From Aquincola sp. (GTDB taxonomy: Bacteria > Pseudomonadota > Gammaproteobacteria > Burkholderiales > Burkholderiaceae_C): a stretch of DNA of 13,388 nucleotides. The stretch lies in assembly GCA_029884035.1 (NCBI GenBank), contig JAOUIM010000051.1, positions 1 through 13,388 of the forward strand, in the 5' to 3' direction. The notes below the pieces were generated by a model, which was not told the DNA's origin, ran no database searches, and worked only from the letters and a program-made list of their open reading frames with translations. This document shows positions 6,961 through 13,388 of this stretch, one piece after another (position 1 is the stretch's first letter; each line of letters begins with the position of its first letter). The position numbers were made by a program, and so were the translations under genes.

Positions 6961-7669
6961 GAATGAGCAGCGGATGGAGTCAGGCGACAGGACGCGCCGG
7001 CGTGCGTGGCTCGCGCACTGTAGCCGCATCGCCGCAGCGCTGGCGGCGACGTGGGCGATGCCCTTGCGCGCCGCCGGCGCACCGACGATCCTGGTCGTCG
7101 GCGACAGCCTGTCGGCCGAATACGGCCTCGCGCGGGGCAGCGGCTGGGTGGCGCTGCTCGAGCAGCGTCTGGTGCAGGACAAGATTGCTGCGCAAGTGAT
7201 CAACGCGAGCATCAGCGGCGACACGAGTTCAGGCGGCCGCTCGCGCCTGCCCGCGCTGCTCGCGCAGCACAAGCCCACGCACGTGCTGATCGAGCTGGGC
7301 GGCAACGACGCGTTGCGCGGCCTGCCGCTGGCGATGACGCGCGACAACCTGACCGCGATGGTCCGCGCGGCCAGGGCCGCCGGTGCGCGCGCGATGCTGC
7401 TGGGCATGCAGGTGCCGCCCAACTACGGGCGCGCCTACGCCGAGGAGTTCGCGCACCTGTTCTCGACCGTGGCGAAGGCCGAGGGCGCGGCGCTCGTGCC
7501 CTTCCTGCTCAAGGGGGTGGCCGACGTACCCGACAGCGAATCGCTGTTCCAGCCCGACCGCATCCACCCGCGCGAAACCGCCCACCCGATCATGCTGCGC
7601 AACGTCTGGCCGGTGCTCTTGCCATTGCTGCGCAACCTGCCAGCGCGCCGCATCGCCAAGCCCAACTGA
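6959..7669 (+). CDS. tesA: arylesterase / acyl-CoA thioesterase I-like GDSL hydrolase (TesA type)
   Basis: A 236-residue SGNH/GDSL hydrolase resembling E. coli TesA (thioesterase I/protease I/lysophospholipase). All blocks are visible: GDSLSAEYGL with nucleophile Ser50 (block I), the oxyanion glycine Gly87 in SISGDTSSGG (block II), GGND with Asn116 (block III) and DRIHP with Asp200 and His203 (block V). An N-terminal signal peptide is likely: positive residues RTRRR, then a hydrophobic run to about residue 40 ending AAGA, so the enzyme is probably periplasmic. The start is ambiguous: ATG at 6938, 6959 or 6974 all keep the signal peptide, and none has a well-placed Shine-Dalgarno. I use 6959, whose ATG overlaps the ATG of the divergent ABC gene. 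The stop is 11 bases from the stop of the convergent FecR/DUF6600 gene. Confidence 0.9.
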   Translation: MNEQRMESGDRTRRRAWLAHCSRIAAALAATWAMPLRAAGAPTILVVGDSLSAEYGLARGSGWVALLEQRLVQDKIAAQVINASISGDTSSGGRSRLPALLAQHKPTHVLIELGGNDALRGLPLAMTRDNLTAMVRAARAAGARAMLLGMQVPPNYGRAYAEEFAHLFSTVAKAEGAALVPFLLKGVADVPDSESLFQPDRIHPRETAHPIMLRNVWPVLLPLLRNLPARRIAKPN

Positions 7670-7680
7670 CGCCGGGTCGC

Positions 7681-9546
7681 TCAGCGATTCTGCTGTTCGC
7701 GGGGCTCGAAGCCGCGGCGGCGCTGTGGGTCGTGCTGTGGTTCGGGCCGCTTCTCGCGTGCTTCCTCGCGCACCTGCCCCGGTGCCCTGGCCTGTCCAGG
7801 TGCCTGCGCACCCGGCCGCACTGCCTGAGGCGCGGGTTGCACGACCGGCGGCGCAGGCTGCGCGTTCGCGCGGCGTTCCGTTCCCGGCGTCTGGTTGCGA
7901 TCACCCCGATCCGGACGATCCTGAGGCGCACGGGGCACCACCGGTCGCGCCGGCGCGGCTTGGACCGTCGGGGGCTGCGGCTGCGCAGGCGGCGCAACGC
8001 GCTCGACCGTTGGCGCACGCTGCTGCGCGGGCGCCTGGTTGCGGCCCCGCTGCGAGGCCTCTGCGCCATGGCCCTGACCCACGATCGCGCGCGCGGTATC
8101 GGACCACTCCACCCTGCGCACCGCGCCAGGGGCGGCAGGCACGGCACCGCCGGGCGCTGCGACCACGCGCCGCTGCGGCGGGGGCGGCGCCGTGTTGACC
8201 ACGGCAGCGCGGCCGTCGTCGGATTTTCGCGAAGAGCCTTGGGGTCGCGGGCGCTGCCAGGATTCGACGGTACGCGCGTCCACCGGCAGAACCACCGAAC
8301 GCGAGATCGGCTGCCGATTGCTCAGTACGTCCCTGGGCACCACGGTCACGCCACCGGCCACACCCTGGTTCGTGTACATGATGGGCCCCGTCGGCACGGT
8401 GCGACCCGGCGGCACCTTCGGCAGCCACGGCCGATGCGTCACGTTGACGTTGCGTACATAGATGTTCGTCACCTGGTAGGTCGGGTAGTAGTACTCGCGC
8501 GGCGACAGCGGGACCCAGCCGACGGCCGGCCCACCGCCGATCGAAATGCCGACGCTGACGTTCGGTCCACCGAACCAGGCCACGAGGGCCGGCGCGTAGA
8601 CCGGGCGCGCGACGTACTGGCCCGGGCACCAGCCCCAGCGGCCGCCGTAGCTGACCCAGCGACCATAGTGGAACGGGGCGAAGCCCCAGGGTGCATCGTC
8701 GACCCAGGTCCAGCCCCACGGGCTCACATAGGCCCAGTGGCCGTAGCGGTACGGTGCCCAGCCCACCGCGACCGTGGCCGGGAACCAGATCGCACCGTAT
8801 TCGGGATGGCGGTCCCAGCGACCATAGCGATCGAGGTCGTCGGCGCCCGTCATCTCCGGCGAGACGTAACGGCGGCGCTCCAGATCGCGGTCGTCCTCGC
8901 GCTCCTGGCTTGCCACCCATTCGCCGAAGCGATCATCGGGCATCGAAGCCCAGGCGTAGTGCGTCACGCCCCGTTCGGACCAGAACTCGGCGCGTTGACC
9001 GGCATTGACTTCCAGCGCGCTGTCGGGCGCCTCGAAGCGCATCGCACCGGTGATTGCCGCGCCGAAGCTGCCGTCGTCCTTGCGGTCGACACGATAGCGG
9101 CCACCGCGCATCGGTTCGAAACGCCCCTCGGGAGTGACGATCGAGAACTCGCGCGATGAGTCGCCGCGCGTGCGCAATGCGACCGTGCCGCCATGCAGAA
9201 GCACGCTCACGCGTTCGTCGTCGAGAGCGGTGAACTCGACGTCGGTGGCGCCGTCCAGGCGTAGCGTCGCCGCGCCGATCTGGATCTCGGCACGCGCACC
9301 GCGCTCGGCTGACACACGGTCACCCACCGTGACCGGGCGATTGCGGCGCGCCTGCACCCATTCGCCGTCGATGTCGTCGAACAGCCAGACCGTTCCCTGG
9401 GTGTCCGCCATCCGCCCGACTCGCCCCGGCGGATCGGCAAATGCGACGTTGCTCGCAGCCAGGGCCAGGAAGCCGAGCGTCAGCGCGACCAGGGCGTGCA
9501 GCATCGGCCGGGTTGCTGAAACGGTTGTCTGCACAGGTTTGCTCAT
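7681..9546 (-). CDS. secreted FecR/DUF6600-like protein with Trp/Tyr/Gly-rich repeats and disordered tail
   Basis: A 621-residue exported protein. Residues 1-37 form a signal peptide (hydrophobic LHALVALTLGFLALAA, cleavage near AFA-D). Residues about 40-195 look like a FecR-type beta domain (phrases such as GDRVSAERGARAEIQIG and LLHGGTVALR). Residues about 238-355 hold repeated aromatic motifs of the form YGxW/WxPxGWxW/YGRWV, the pattern called DUF6600. From about 430 to the end the chain is rich in Pro, Gln, Arg and Ala with almost no hydrophobic core, thus probably disordered. No catalytic motif is visible. The frame has an upstream ATG at 9615, but the ATG at 9546 has a Shine-Dalgarno (GGGAG, minus strand, about 9553-9557) and directly precedes the signal peptide. 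Function is unknown; such proteins are usually predicted as periplasmic or surface. FecR homology here is by pattern only. Confidence 0.82.
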   Translation of the reverse strand: MSKPVQTTVSATRPMLHALVALTLGFLALAASNVAFADPPGRVGRMADTQGTVWLFDDIDGEWVQARRNRPVTVGDRVSAERGARAEIQIGAATLRLDGATDVEFTALDDERVSVLLHGGTVALRTRGDSSREFSIVTPEGRFEPMRGGRYRVDRKDDGSFGAAITGAMRFEAPDSALEVNAGQRAEFWSERGVTHYAWASMPDDRFGEWVASQEREDDRDLERRRYVSPEMTGADDLDRYGRWDRHPEYGAIWFPATVAVGWAPYRYGHWAYVSPWGWTWVDDAPWGFAPFHYGRWVSYGGRWGWCPGQYVARPVYAPALVAWFGGPNVSVGISIGGGPAVGWVPLSPREYYYPTYQVTNIYVRNVNVTHRPWLPKVPPGRTVPTGPIMYTNQGVAGGVTVVPRDVLSNRQPISRSVVLPVDARTVESWQRPRPQGSSRKSDDGRAAVVNTAPPPPQRRVVAAPGGAVPAAPGAVRRVEWSDTARAIVGQGHGAEASQRGRNQAPAQQRAPTVERVAPPAQPQPPTVQAAPARPVVPRAPQDRPDRGDRNQTPGTERRANAQPAPPVVQPAPQAVRPGAQAPGQARAPGQVREEAREKRPEPQHDPQRRRGFEPREQQNR

Positions 9547-9564
9547 CGTCAACTCCCAAGAAAA

Positions 9565-9588
9565 TGCCACATGACTGGCAACGTGCCA
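9565..9588. repeat. cluster of TGCCA/TGGCA pentamers upstream of the FecR/DUF6600 gene
   Basis: TGCCA at 9565-9569, TGGCA at 9576-9580 and TGCCA at 9584-9588. The last two form an inverted repeat with a 3-base spacer (TGGCA-ACG-TGCCA) and the first two an inverted repeat with a 6-base spacer. This lies in the divergent region about 20-40 bases before the ATG at 9546, a plausible spot for regulator binding or an RNA hairpin in the leader. The five-base matches are short and could be chance. No sigma-54 or CRP site fits. Confidence 0.3.
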
Positions 9589-9740
9589 TGCGCTTCCTAA
9601 CGGGCGAGCCACCATCCGCGCTGACGCTTCACAAAGTGTTTACGTCCCCATTGAGCCACGACAAGCCGCGGCCGGTCGCGGCCTGTTGCAATGGATTTGC
9701 ACCATGCCAGGCGCATCCTGCGCATATTGGGCCGCTTCCT
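9589..9740. other. divergent intergenic region, FecR/DUF6600 gene and cytochrome gene
   Basis: The rest of the gap between the starts at 9546 and 9753. It must hold promoters for both directions, but I see no sigma-70 pair good enough to call: a TTGCAC at 9697-9702 with a CATATT at 9723-9728 is the nearest on the plus strand, with a spacer of 20 bases. A small hairpin with a 5-bp stem (9670-9683) lies in this stretch. I see no small gene. Confidence 0.3.
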
Positions 9741-9745
9741 GGAGG
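9741..9745 (+). promoter_or_regulatory. ribosome binding site of the SHP/DUF1924-type cytochrome
   Basis: GGAGG lies seven bases before the ATG at 9753. This textbook spacing fixes the start, although the reading frame stays open about 310 bases further upstream. Confidence 0.85.
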
Positions 9746-9752
9746 AATTGCC

Positions 9753-10157
9753 ATGTCATCGTCGCTCCTGCTTCGCGCTGCCGCGATCGCTATTGCGATT
9801 GGCGCATCCGGGCCGACCGGCGCAGCGACGCCGGCCGAATTGTTGGCCGCCTACACGGCGCAGGCAGGGCGCCCCGCATCGCCCGAGCGCGGGCAGCGCT
9901 TCTTCAACCAGAAGTTCGGGCGCGATTTCGAGAACTGCGCCGAATGTCACGGTGCGGTGCCCATCGGCGCCGGCAAGGACCTGGCATCGAACAAGGCACT
10001 CAAGCCGATGGCGCCAGCCACGAATCCGGCGCGTTTCACCGACAAGGCCCGCGTCGAGTACATGTTTCGCATCAACTGCAAGGATGTGGTCGGCCGCGAG
10101 TGCACCGCGGGCGAGAAGGCCGACCTGATCGCCTGGCTGATCAGCCTCAAGCCCTAG
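9753..10157 (+). CDS. SHP/DUF1924-like periplasmic monoheme cytochrome c
   Basis: A 134-residue exported cytochrome. Residues 1-25 are a signal peptide (MSSSLLLRAAAIAIAIGASG, cleavage near GAA-TP). The single heme motif CAECH lies at 62-66, with His66 as proximal ligand. The second half, KPMAPATNPARFTD (84-97) and FRINCKDVVGRECTAGEKADLIAWL (105-129), matches the style of the SHP/DUF1924 family, in which an Asn serves as the distal heme ligand and a disulfide sits nearby. Here Cys109 and Cys117 are good disulfide partners and Asn108 is a candidate ligand; Met86 is the alternative. SHP proteins bind oxygen and NO. They often sit with a diheme cytochrome and a membrane cytochrome b, neither of which is present here. 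Start is fixed by GGAGG. The TAG stop shares bases with the stop of def in a CTAG. Confidence 0.85.
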   Translation: MSSSLLLRAAAIAIAIGASGPTGAATPAELLAAYTAQAGRPASPERGQRFFNQKFGRDFENCAECHGAVPIGAGKDLASNKALKPMAPATNPARFTDKARVEYMFRINCKDVVGRECTAGEKADLIAWLISLKP

Positions 10158-10696
10158 CCCTGCTCATCCTCGGTGGCGTCGAGCTCGGGGAACAGCACAC
10201 TGGTGAAGCCCAGTTTGGTCAGATCGGTCATGCGCGTCGGGTAGAGGCGGCCGATCAGGTGGTCGCACTCATGCTGCACCACCCTCGCATGAAAGCCCTC
10301 GGCCTGGCGATCGATCGGTCGTCCGTCGACATCGAAGCCGCGGTAGCGGATGCGCGCGAAACGCGGCACCACGCCGCGAAGCCCCGGCACCGACAGGCAG
10401 CCCTCCCAGCCGTCCTCCATCGTGTCGCCCAGCGGCTCGATCACCGGATTGCACAACACCGTCTGCGGCACCGGCGGCGCGTCCGGGTAGCGCGCGTTGC
10501 TCGCGAAACCGAAGATCACCAGTTGGAGGTCGACGCCGATCTGCGGCGCGGCAAGCCCGGCGCCGTTGGCCGCATGCATGGTGTCGAACAGGTCGTCGAC
10601 CAGAGTCTTCAGTTCGGTGGTACCGAATGCCTCGACCGGCTCGGCCACCCGCAGCAGGCGGGCATCGCCCATCTTCAGGATCTCGCGCACGGTCAT
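10154..10696 (-). CDS. def: peptide deformylase
   Basis: A 180-residue peptide deformylase, which removes the N-formyl group from nascent proteins. All three metal-site motifs are intact: GAGLAAPQ (45-52), WEGCLS (97-102) with Cys100 as metal ligand, and QHECDH (141-146) with His142 and His146 as ligands and Glu143 as catalytic residue. The WEGCLSVPGLRGVVPR and HECDH style is nearer the organellar PDF1A-like branch than the E. coli PDF1B-like form (EGCLSIPEQR, HEMDH). This suggests, as inference, a second deformylase beside a canonical one linked to fmt elsewhere. The frame extends upstream to 10762, but MTVREILKMGD is the family-like N-terminus and GAGGGG (minus strand, 10703-10708) lies six bases before ATG 10696. 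It follows mak on the same strand. Confidence 0.95.
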   Translation of the reverse strand: MTVREILKMGDARLLRVAEPVEAFGTTELKTLVDDLFDTMHAANGAGLAAPQIGVDLQLVIFGFASNARYPDAPPVPQTVLCNPVIEPLGDTMEDGWEGCLSVPGLRGVVPRFARIRYRGFDVDGRPIDRQAEGFHARVVQHECDHLIGRLYPTRMTDLTKLGFTSVLFPELDATEDEQG

Positions 10697-10702
10697 TGAC
10701 GG

Positions 10703-10708
10703 CCCCTC
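10703..10708 (-). promoter_or_regulatory. def: def ribosome binding site overlapping the mak stop codon
   Basis: On the minus strand GAGGGG precedes the def ATG by six bases, and the last two bases of the mak TGA stop (10707-10709) are its first two. Ribosomes finishing mak would clear or expose the site, a typical translational-coupling arrangement. It also decides the def start against the longer frame. Confidence 0.7.
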
Positions 10709-11621
10709 ATCGCCACAGCCAGGCGGCACCGCGCACGCCCGACGAGTCGCCATGCGCTGCACGCCGCAGCGGCGTCGTCACCACATCCGAGAACACATGC
10801 GGCCGCCAAAGCACGGGCACGCGATCAAACAGTGCATCCACGTTGCTCAGGCCGCCGCCGAGCACGATCACATCGGGGTCAAGCAGGTTGATCACCTGCG
10901 CCAGCGCCCGCGCCAGGCGCTCGACGTAGCGATCCAGGCTGGCCCGTGCGGCGACGACACCATCGGCAGCCGCGGCAAAGATCGCCGCAGCGTCCATCGC
11001 TGCGCCGCCGTGACGCGCGTGATCGGCCGCAAAGCCCGGGCCTGACAGCAGCGTCTCGTTGCATGTGCCACGCCCGCACCAGCAGGCCGGTGCCACGACG
11101 ACGGCATCGGCCTCGAGGCGGGGCGCCGGGTTGTGGCCCCATTCACCCGCAATGCCCTGCGCGCCGGCCCACGCCCGGCCATCGATCGCGATTCCGGCGC
11201 CCACGCCGGTGCCGAGGATCGCGGCGAAGACCATGGGCGCACCGGCGGCAGCGCCGTCGACCGCCTCGCTTACTGCGAGGCAGTTGGCGTCGTTCTCGAC
11301 GCGCACCGGTCTTGCGAGAAGGCGCGCTAGATCACGGTCGAGCGGGCGCCCGTTGAGCGTGGTCGAATTCGCGCCCTTGACCAGGCTGGTGGCCGGCGAC
11401 AGGCAGCCCGGGATACCCAGGCCGACCGGCGTGTCGCGCGTGCCCAGGACATCGTCGGCCCGCTGCACCAGCACCGCCACCGCCGCCAGGATCGCGTCGT
11501 AGCCTCCCGTGCGTGGCGTTGCGACGCGTTCCCGGTACAGAACGCGCCCGTCGTCGCGCGCCAGCGCAGCGATCTCGATCTTGGTGCCGCCGAGGTCGAC
11601 ACCGAGCAAGGCGTCGCTCAT
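10707..11621 (-). CDS. mak: ROK-family fructokinase (Mak type)
   Basis: A 304-residue ROK-family sugar kinase that would phosphorylate fructose with ATP. In order: phosphate-binding DLGGTKIE (9-16), GIPG (69-72), the catalytic region ENDANCLAVSEAVDGAAAGA (109-128) with Asp111, GTGVGAGI (137-144), GEWGHN (159-164) with His163, the zinc motif CWCGRGTCNE (180-189) with Cys180, Cys182 and Cys187, the PDVIVLGGGLSNVD block (249-262) and GDSSGVRGAAWLW near the end. From memory these blocks match E. coli Mak (ANSTWLNG, ANDANCLAVSEAVDGAAAGA, HGDSSGVRGAAWLW) more closely than glucokinase or NagK, hence the symbol. ATG 11621 overlaps the ligA TGA stop (ATGA) and GGAG lies five bases upstream. Fructose specificity is inferred from similarity. 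Confidence 0.88.
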   Translation of the reverse strand: MSDALLGVDLGGTKIEIAALARDDGRVLYRERVATPRTGGYDAILAAVAVLVQRADDVLGTRDTPVGLGIPGCLSPATSLVKGANSTTLNGRPLDRDLARLLARPVRVENDANCLAVSEAVDGAAAGAPMVFAAILGTGVGAGIAIDGRAWAGAQGIAGEWGHNPAPRLEADAVVVAPACWCGRGTCNETLLSGPGFAADHARHGGAAMDAAAIFAAAADGVVAARASLDRYVERLARALAQVINLLDPDVIVLGGGLSNVDALFDRVPVLWRPHVFSDVVTTPLRRAAHGDSSGVRGAAWLWR

Positions 11622-13388
11622 GGAGGCTCCAGGAGCACGCGCAGCGCCGCCTCGTCGATCACTGGCACGCCCAGGTCTCGCGCCCTGTCGAGCTTGCTGC
11701 CGGCGGCCTCGCCGGCCACCACGTAGTTCGTCTTATTCGACACCGATCCGGTCACCTTGCCGCCCGCCGCCTCGATCAGCGCCTTGGCGGCCTCGCGCTC
11801 AAGCGTCGGCAGTGTGCCGGTGAGCACGAAGGTCAGGCCCGACAGCGGCTGCGGCGCGGCGGCAGCGTGCCCGGCATGCTCGTCCCAGCGCACGCCGGCG
11901 GCGCGCAACTGCTCGACCACCTCGCGGTTGTGCGGCTGGTCGAAGAAGGTTCGAACGCTCTGGGCCACTACCGGACCAACGTCCTTGACCTCCAGCAGTT
12001 GCTCGACACTGGCGTCCATGAGGCGGTCTAGCGAGCCGAAGTGGCGCGCCAGGTCCTTGGCCGTCGTCTCGCCGACATGACGGATGCCAAGCGCGAAGAG
12101 GAAGCGCGCGAGCGTCGTGCGCTTGCTCTTGTCGATCGCCGCCACCAGGTTGCCCGCGCTCTTGTCGGCCATGCGTTCGAGCTGGGCCAGCGACGCGGCG
12201 CCGAGCTTGTACAGGTCGGGCAGCGCGCGCACCACGCCGCCATCGACGAGCTGGTCGACGAGCTTGTCGCCCAGGCCCTCGATGTCGAGCGCGCGGCGCT
12301 GCGCGAAGTGCAGGATCGCCTGCTTGCGCTGCGCCGGGCACGAGATCCCGCCCGAGCAGCGCCAGTCGACCTCGTCTTCCTCGCGCACGATCGCGCTGCC
12401 GCACACCGGGCACCGGCCGCCGAGCTTCTCGTAGAGGTCGAACGGCTCGCTGGCATTGGCCGCTCGCTTGTCGAGCACGACGCCCACCACCTCGGGAATC
12501 ACATCGCCCGCACGGCGCACGATCACGGTGTCGCCGATGCGCACGTCCTTGCGCCGCGCCTCGTCCTCGTTGTGCAGCGTCGCATTGCTCACCGTCGTGC
12601 CGCCGACGAACACCGGCTCGAGCTTGGCCACCGGCGTCAGCTTGCCGGTGCGGCCGACCTGAATCTCGATGTCGCGCAGCACCGTCATCTGCTCCTGCGC
12701 CGGGTACTTGTGCGCCACCGCCCAGCGCGGCTCGCGGGTCACGAAACCCAGCCGCTCCTGCAACGCGCGGTCGTTGACCTTGTAGACCACGCCGTCGATG
12801 TCGAACGGCAGCGCGTCGCGCTGCGCGGCGATCTCGCCATGGAAGGCCACCAGGCCCGGTGCGCCGCTGACGACGCGCCGGTGGCGGTCGACCGGCAGAC
12901 CGGCGCGGGCGAGCACATCGAGCAGCGCGCTGTGCGTCGCGGGCACGTCCCAGCCCTGCACATCGCCCAGGCCGTAGGCGAAGAAACTCAAGGGGCGCTC
13001 GGCAGTGAGCGCCGGGTCGAGCTGGCGCACCGCACCGGCGGCAGTATTGCGCGGGTTGACGAAGGTCTTCTCCCCCTTCGCACGCTGGCGTGCGTTGAGC
13101 GCCTCGAATGCGTCGCGCCGCATGTAGACCTCGCCGCGCACTTCGAGCACCGGCGGCTCGGCACCGATCAGGCGCAGCGGGATCTGGCCGATGGTGCGGA
13201 TGTTCTGCGTCACGTCCTCGCCGGTCTCGCCATCACCGCGCGTCGCGGCCTGCACCAGCACGCCGTGCTCGTAGCGCAGGCTGATCGCCAGGCCGTCGAA
13301 TTTGAGCTCGCAGGCGTATTCGACAGGCGCCGCGTCTTCCGCGAGGCCCAGCTCGCGCCGCACGCGCGCATCGAATGCCACCGCACCA
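11618..13388 (-). CDS. ligA: NAD-dependent DNA ligase (partial, N-terminus beyond right edge)
   Basis: NAD+-dependent DNA ligase, which seals nicks in replication and repair. The window holds 589 residues of about 690; the N-terminal Ia domain and start codon lie outside, and the GTG at 13379-13381 is an internal valine codon, not a start. The adenylation domain has the nucleophile motif ELKFDG (lysine codon 13301-13303), then RGEVYM, NPRNTAAGAVRQLD and the conserved DIDGVVYKVN and WAVAHKYPAQE. The OB fold follows (VGRTGKLTPVAKLEPV, VSNATLHN). A four-cysteine zinc finger reads CPVCG with WRCSGGISC. Then come the HhH domain (DIEGLGDKLVD, ALGIRHVGETTA, VKDVGPVVA) and a C-terminal BRCT domain (LSGLTFVLTGTLP, NKTNYVVAGEAAGSKLDRA) ending LLEPP. 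All domains are intact. It leads into mak with a 4-base overlap. Confidence 0.98.
   Translation of the reverse strand, partial: GAVAFDARVRRELGLAEDAAPVEYACELKFDGLAISLRYEHGVLVQAATRGDGETGEDVTQNIRTIGQIPLRLIGAEPPVLEVRGEVYMRRDAFEALNARQRAKGEKTFVNPRNTAAGAVRQLDPALTAERPLSFFAYGLGDVQGWDVPATHSALLDVLARAGLPVDRHRRVVSGAPGLVAFHGEIAAQRDALPFDIDGVVYKVNDRALQERLGFVTREPRWAVAHKYPAQEQMTVLRDIEIQVGRTGKLTPVAKLEPVFVGGTTVSNATLHNEDEARRKDVRIGDTVIVRRAGDVIPEVVGVVLDKRAANASEPFDLYEKLGGRCPVCGSAIVREEDEVDWRCSGGISCPAQRKQAILHFAQRRALDIEGLGDKLVDQLVDGGVVRALPDLYKLGAASLAQLERMADKSAGNLVAAIDKSKRTTLARFLFALGIRHVGETTAKDLARHFGSLDRLMDASVEQLLEVKDVGPVVAQSVRTFFDQPHNREVVEQLRAAGVRWDEHAGHAAAAPQPLSGLTFVLTGTLPTLEREAAKALIEAAGGKVTGSVSNKTNYVVAGEAAGSKLDRARDLGVPVIDEAALRVLLEPP

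Noticed and set aside
6961..7422. Long N-terminal extension of the ABC ATPase frame
   Set aside because: The extension lies inside tesA in antisense and has no family similarity; MPLTKPLIEV begins the normal ATPase domain.
7051..9159. 702-codon plus-strand open frame over tesA and the FecR/DUF6600 gene
   Set aside because: It crosses tesA out of frame and then runs antisense to the FecR/DUF6600 gene; Arg-rich shadow composition.
9560..9590. Sigma-54 promoter before the FecR/DUF6600 gene
   Set aside because: TGGCAC and TGGCAT occur on the minus strand, but no GC lies at the required 10-base distance from GG.
10697..10762. 22-residue extension of def
   Set aside because: It overlaps mak, and the ATG at 10696 has a well-spaced GAGGGG site and a typical N-terminus.
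13379..13381. GTG as ligA start
   Set aside because: The frame continues upstream to the window edge, and the Ia domain expected before it is absent, so the gene is cut by the window.
1..13388. CRISPR arrays, tRNA or rRNA genes, insertion sequences, attachment sites, phage or toxin-antitoxin genes
   Set aside because: I saw no repeats, structures or encoded proteins of these kinds; all sizeable stretches are explained by core-type genes.

Overview
The window is GC-rich chromosomal DNA with very tight gene packing. The housekeeping proteins (DnaE, LigA, Mak, TrhO) read as Betaproteobacteria, most likely Burkholderiales; this is a judgement from protein style and base composition, not from a search. 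I see no tRNA, rRNA, insertion sequence, phage gene, attachment site or CRISPR array. It looks like an ordinary core-genome segment.

Layout: (1) 1-4059, minus strand: a patatin-like phospholipase upstream of dnaE, whose C-terminal quarter lies beyond the left edge. dnaE has no ATG or GTG start, only TTG, and a perfect 9-bp inverted repeat sits between the two genes. (2) 4109-6278, plus strand: a chain coupled by 4-bp overlaps, trhO (tRNA U34 hydroxylase, rhodanese type), a membrane-anchored alpha/beta hydrolase, and an OsmC-family protein. A TAGAAT box just before the trhO GTG suggests leaderless transcription. (3) 6283-7669: a divergent pair, a YbbA/LolD-type ABC ATPase (minus) and a TesA-type arylesterase (plus), whose start codons can share one CATG. 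(4) 7681-10157: a large secreted FecR/DUF6600-type protein with a Trp/Tyr/Gly-rich repeat region and a disordered tail (minus), divergent from a small periplasmic SHP/DUF1924-type cytochrome c (plus). (5) 10154-13388, minus strand: ligA (5' end beyond the right edge), mak (ROK fructokinase) and def (peptide deformylase), with a 4-bp ligA/mak overlap and a def ribosome-binding site that overlaps the mak stop codon.

The genes serve DNA replication and ligation (dnaE, ligA), tRNA modification (trhO), N-terminal protein maturation (def), sugar phosphorylation (mak), lipid/ester hydrolysis (patatin, alpha/beta hydrolase, TesA), probable peroxide handling (OsmC), and envelope functions (FecR/DUF6600 protein, cytochrome). 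I found no convincing new multi-gene system. The points most worth checking are the dnaE start and its upstream hairpin, the ABC ATPase without a permease, the lone SHP-type cytochrome beside the FecR/DUF6600 gene, and the odd ligA-mak-def coupling.
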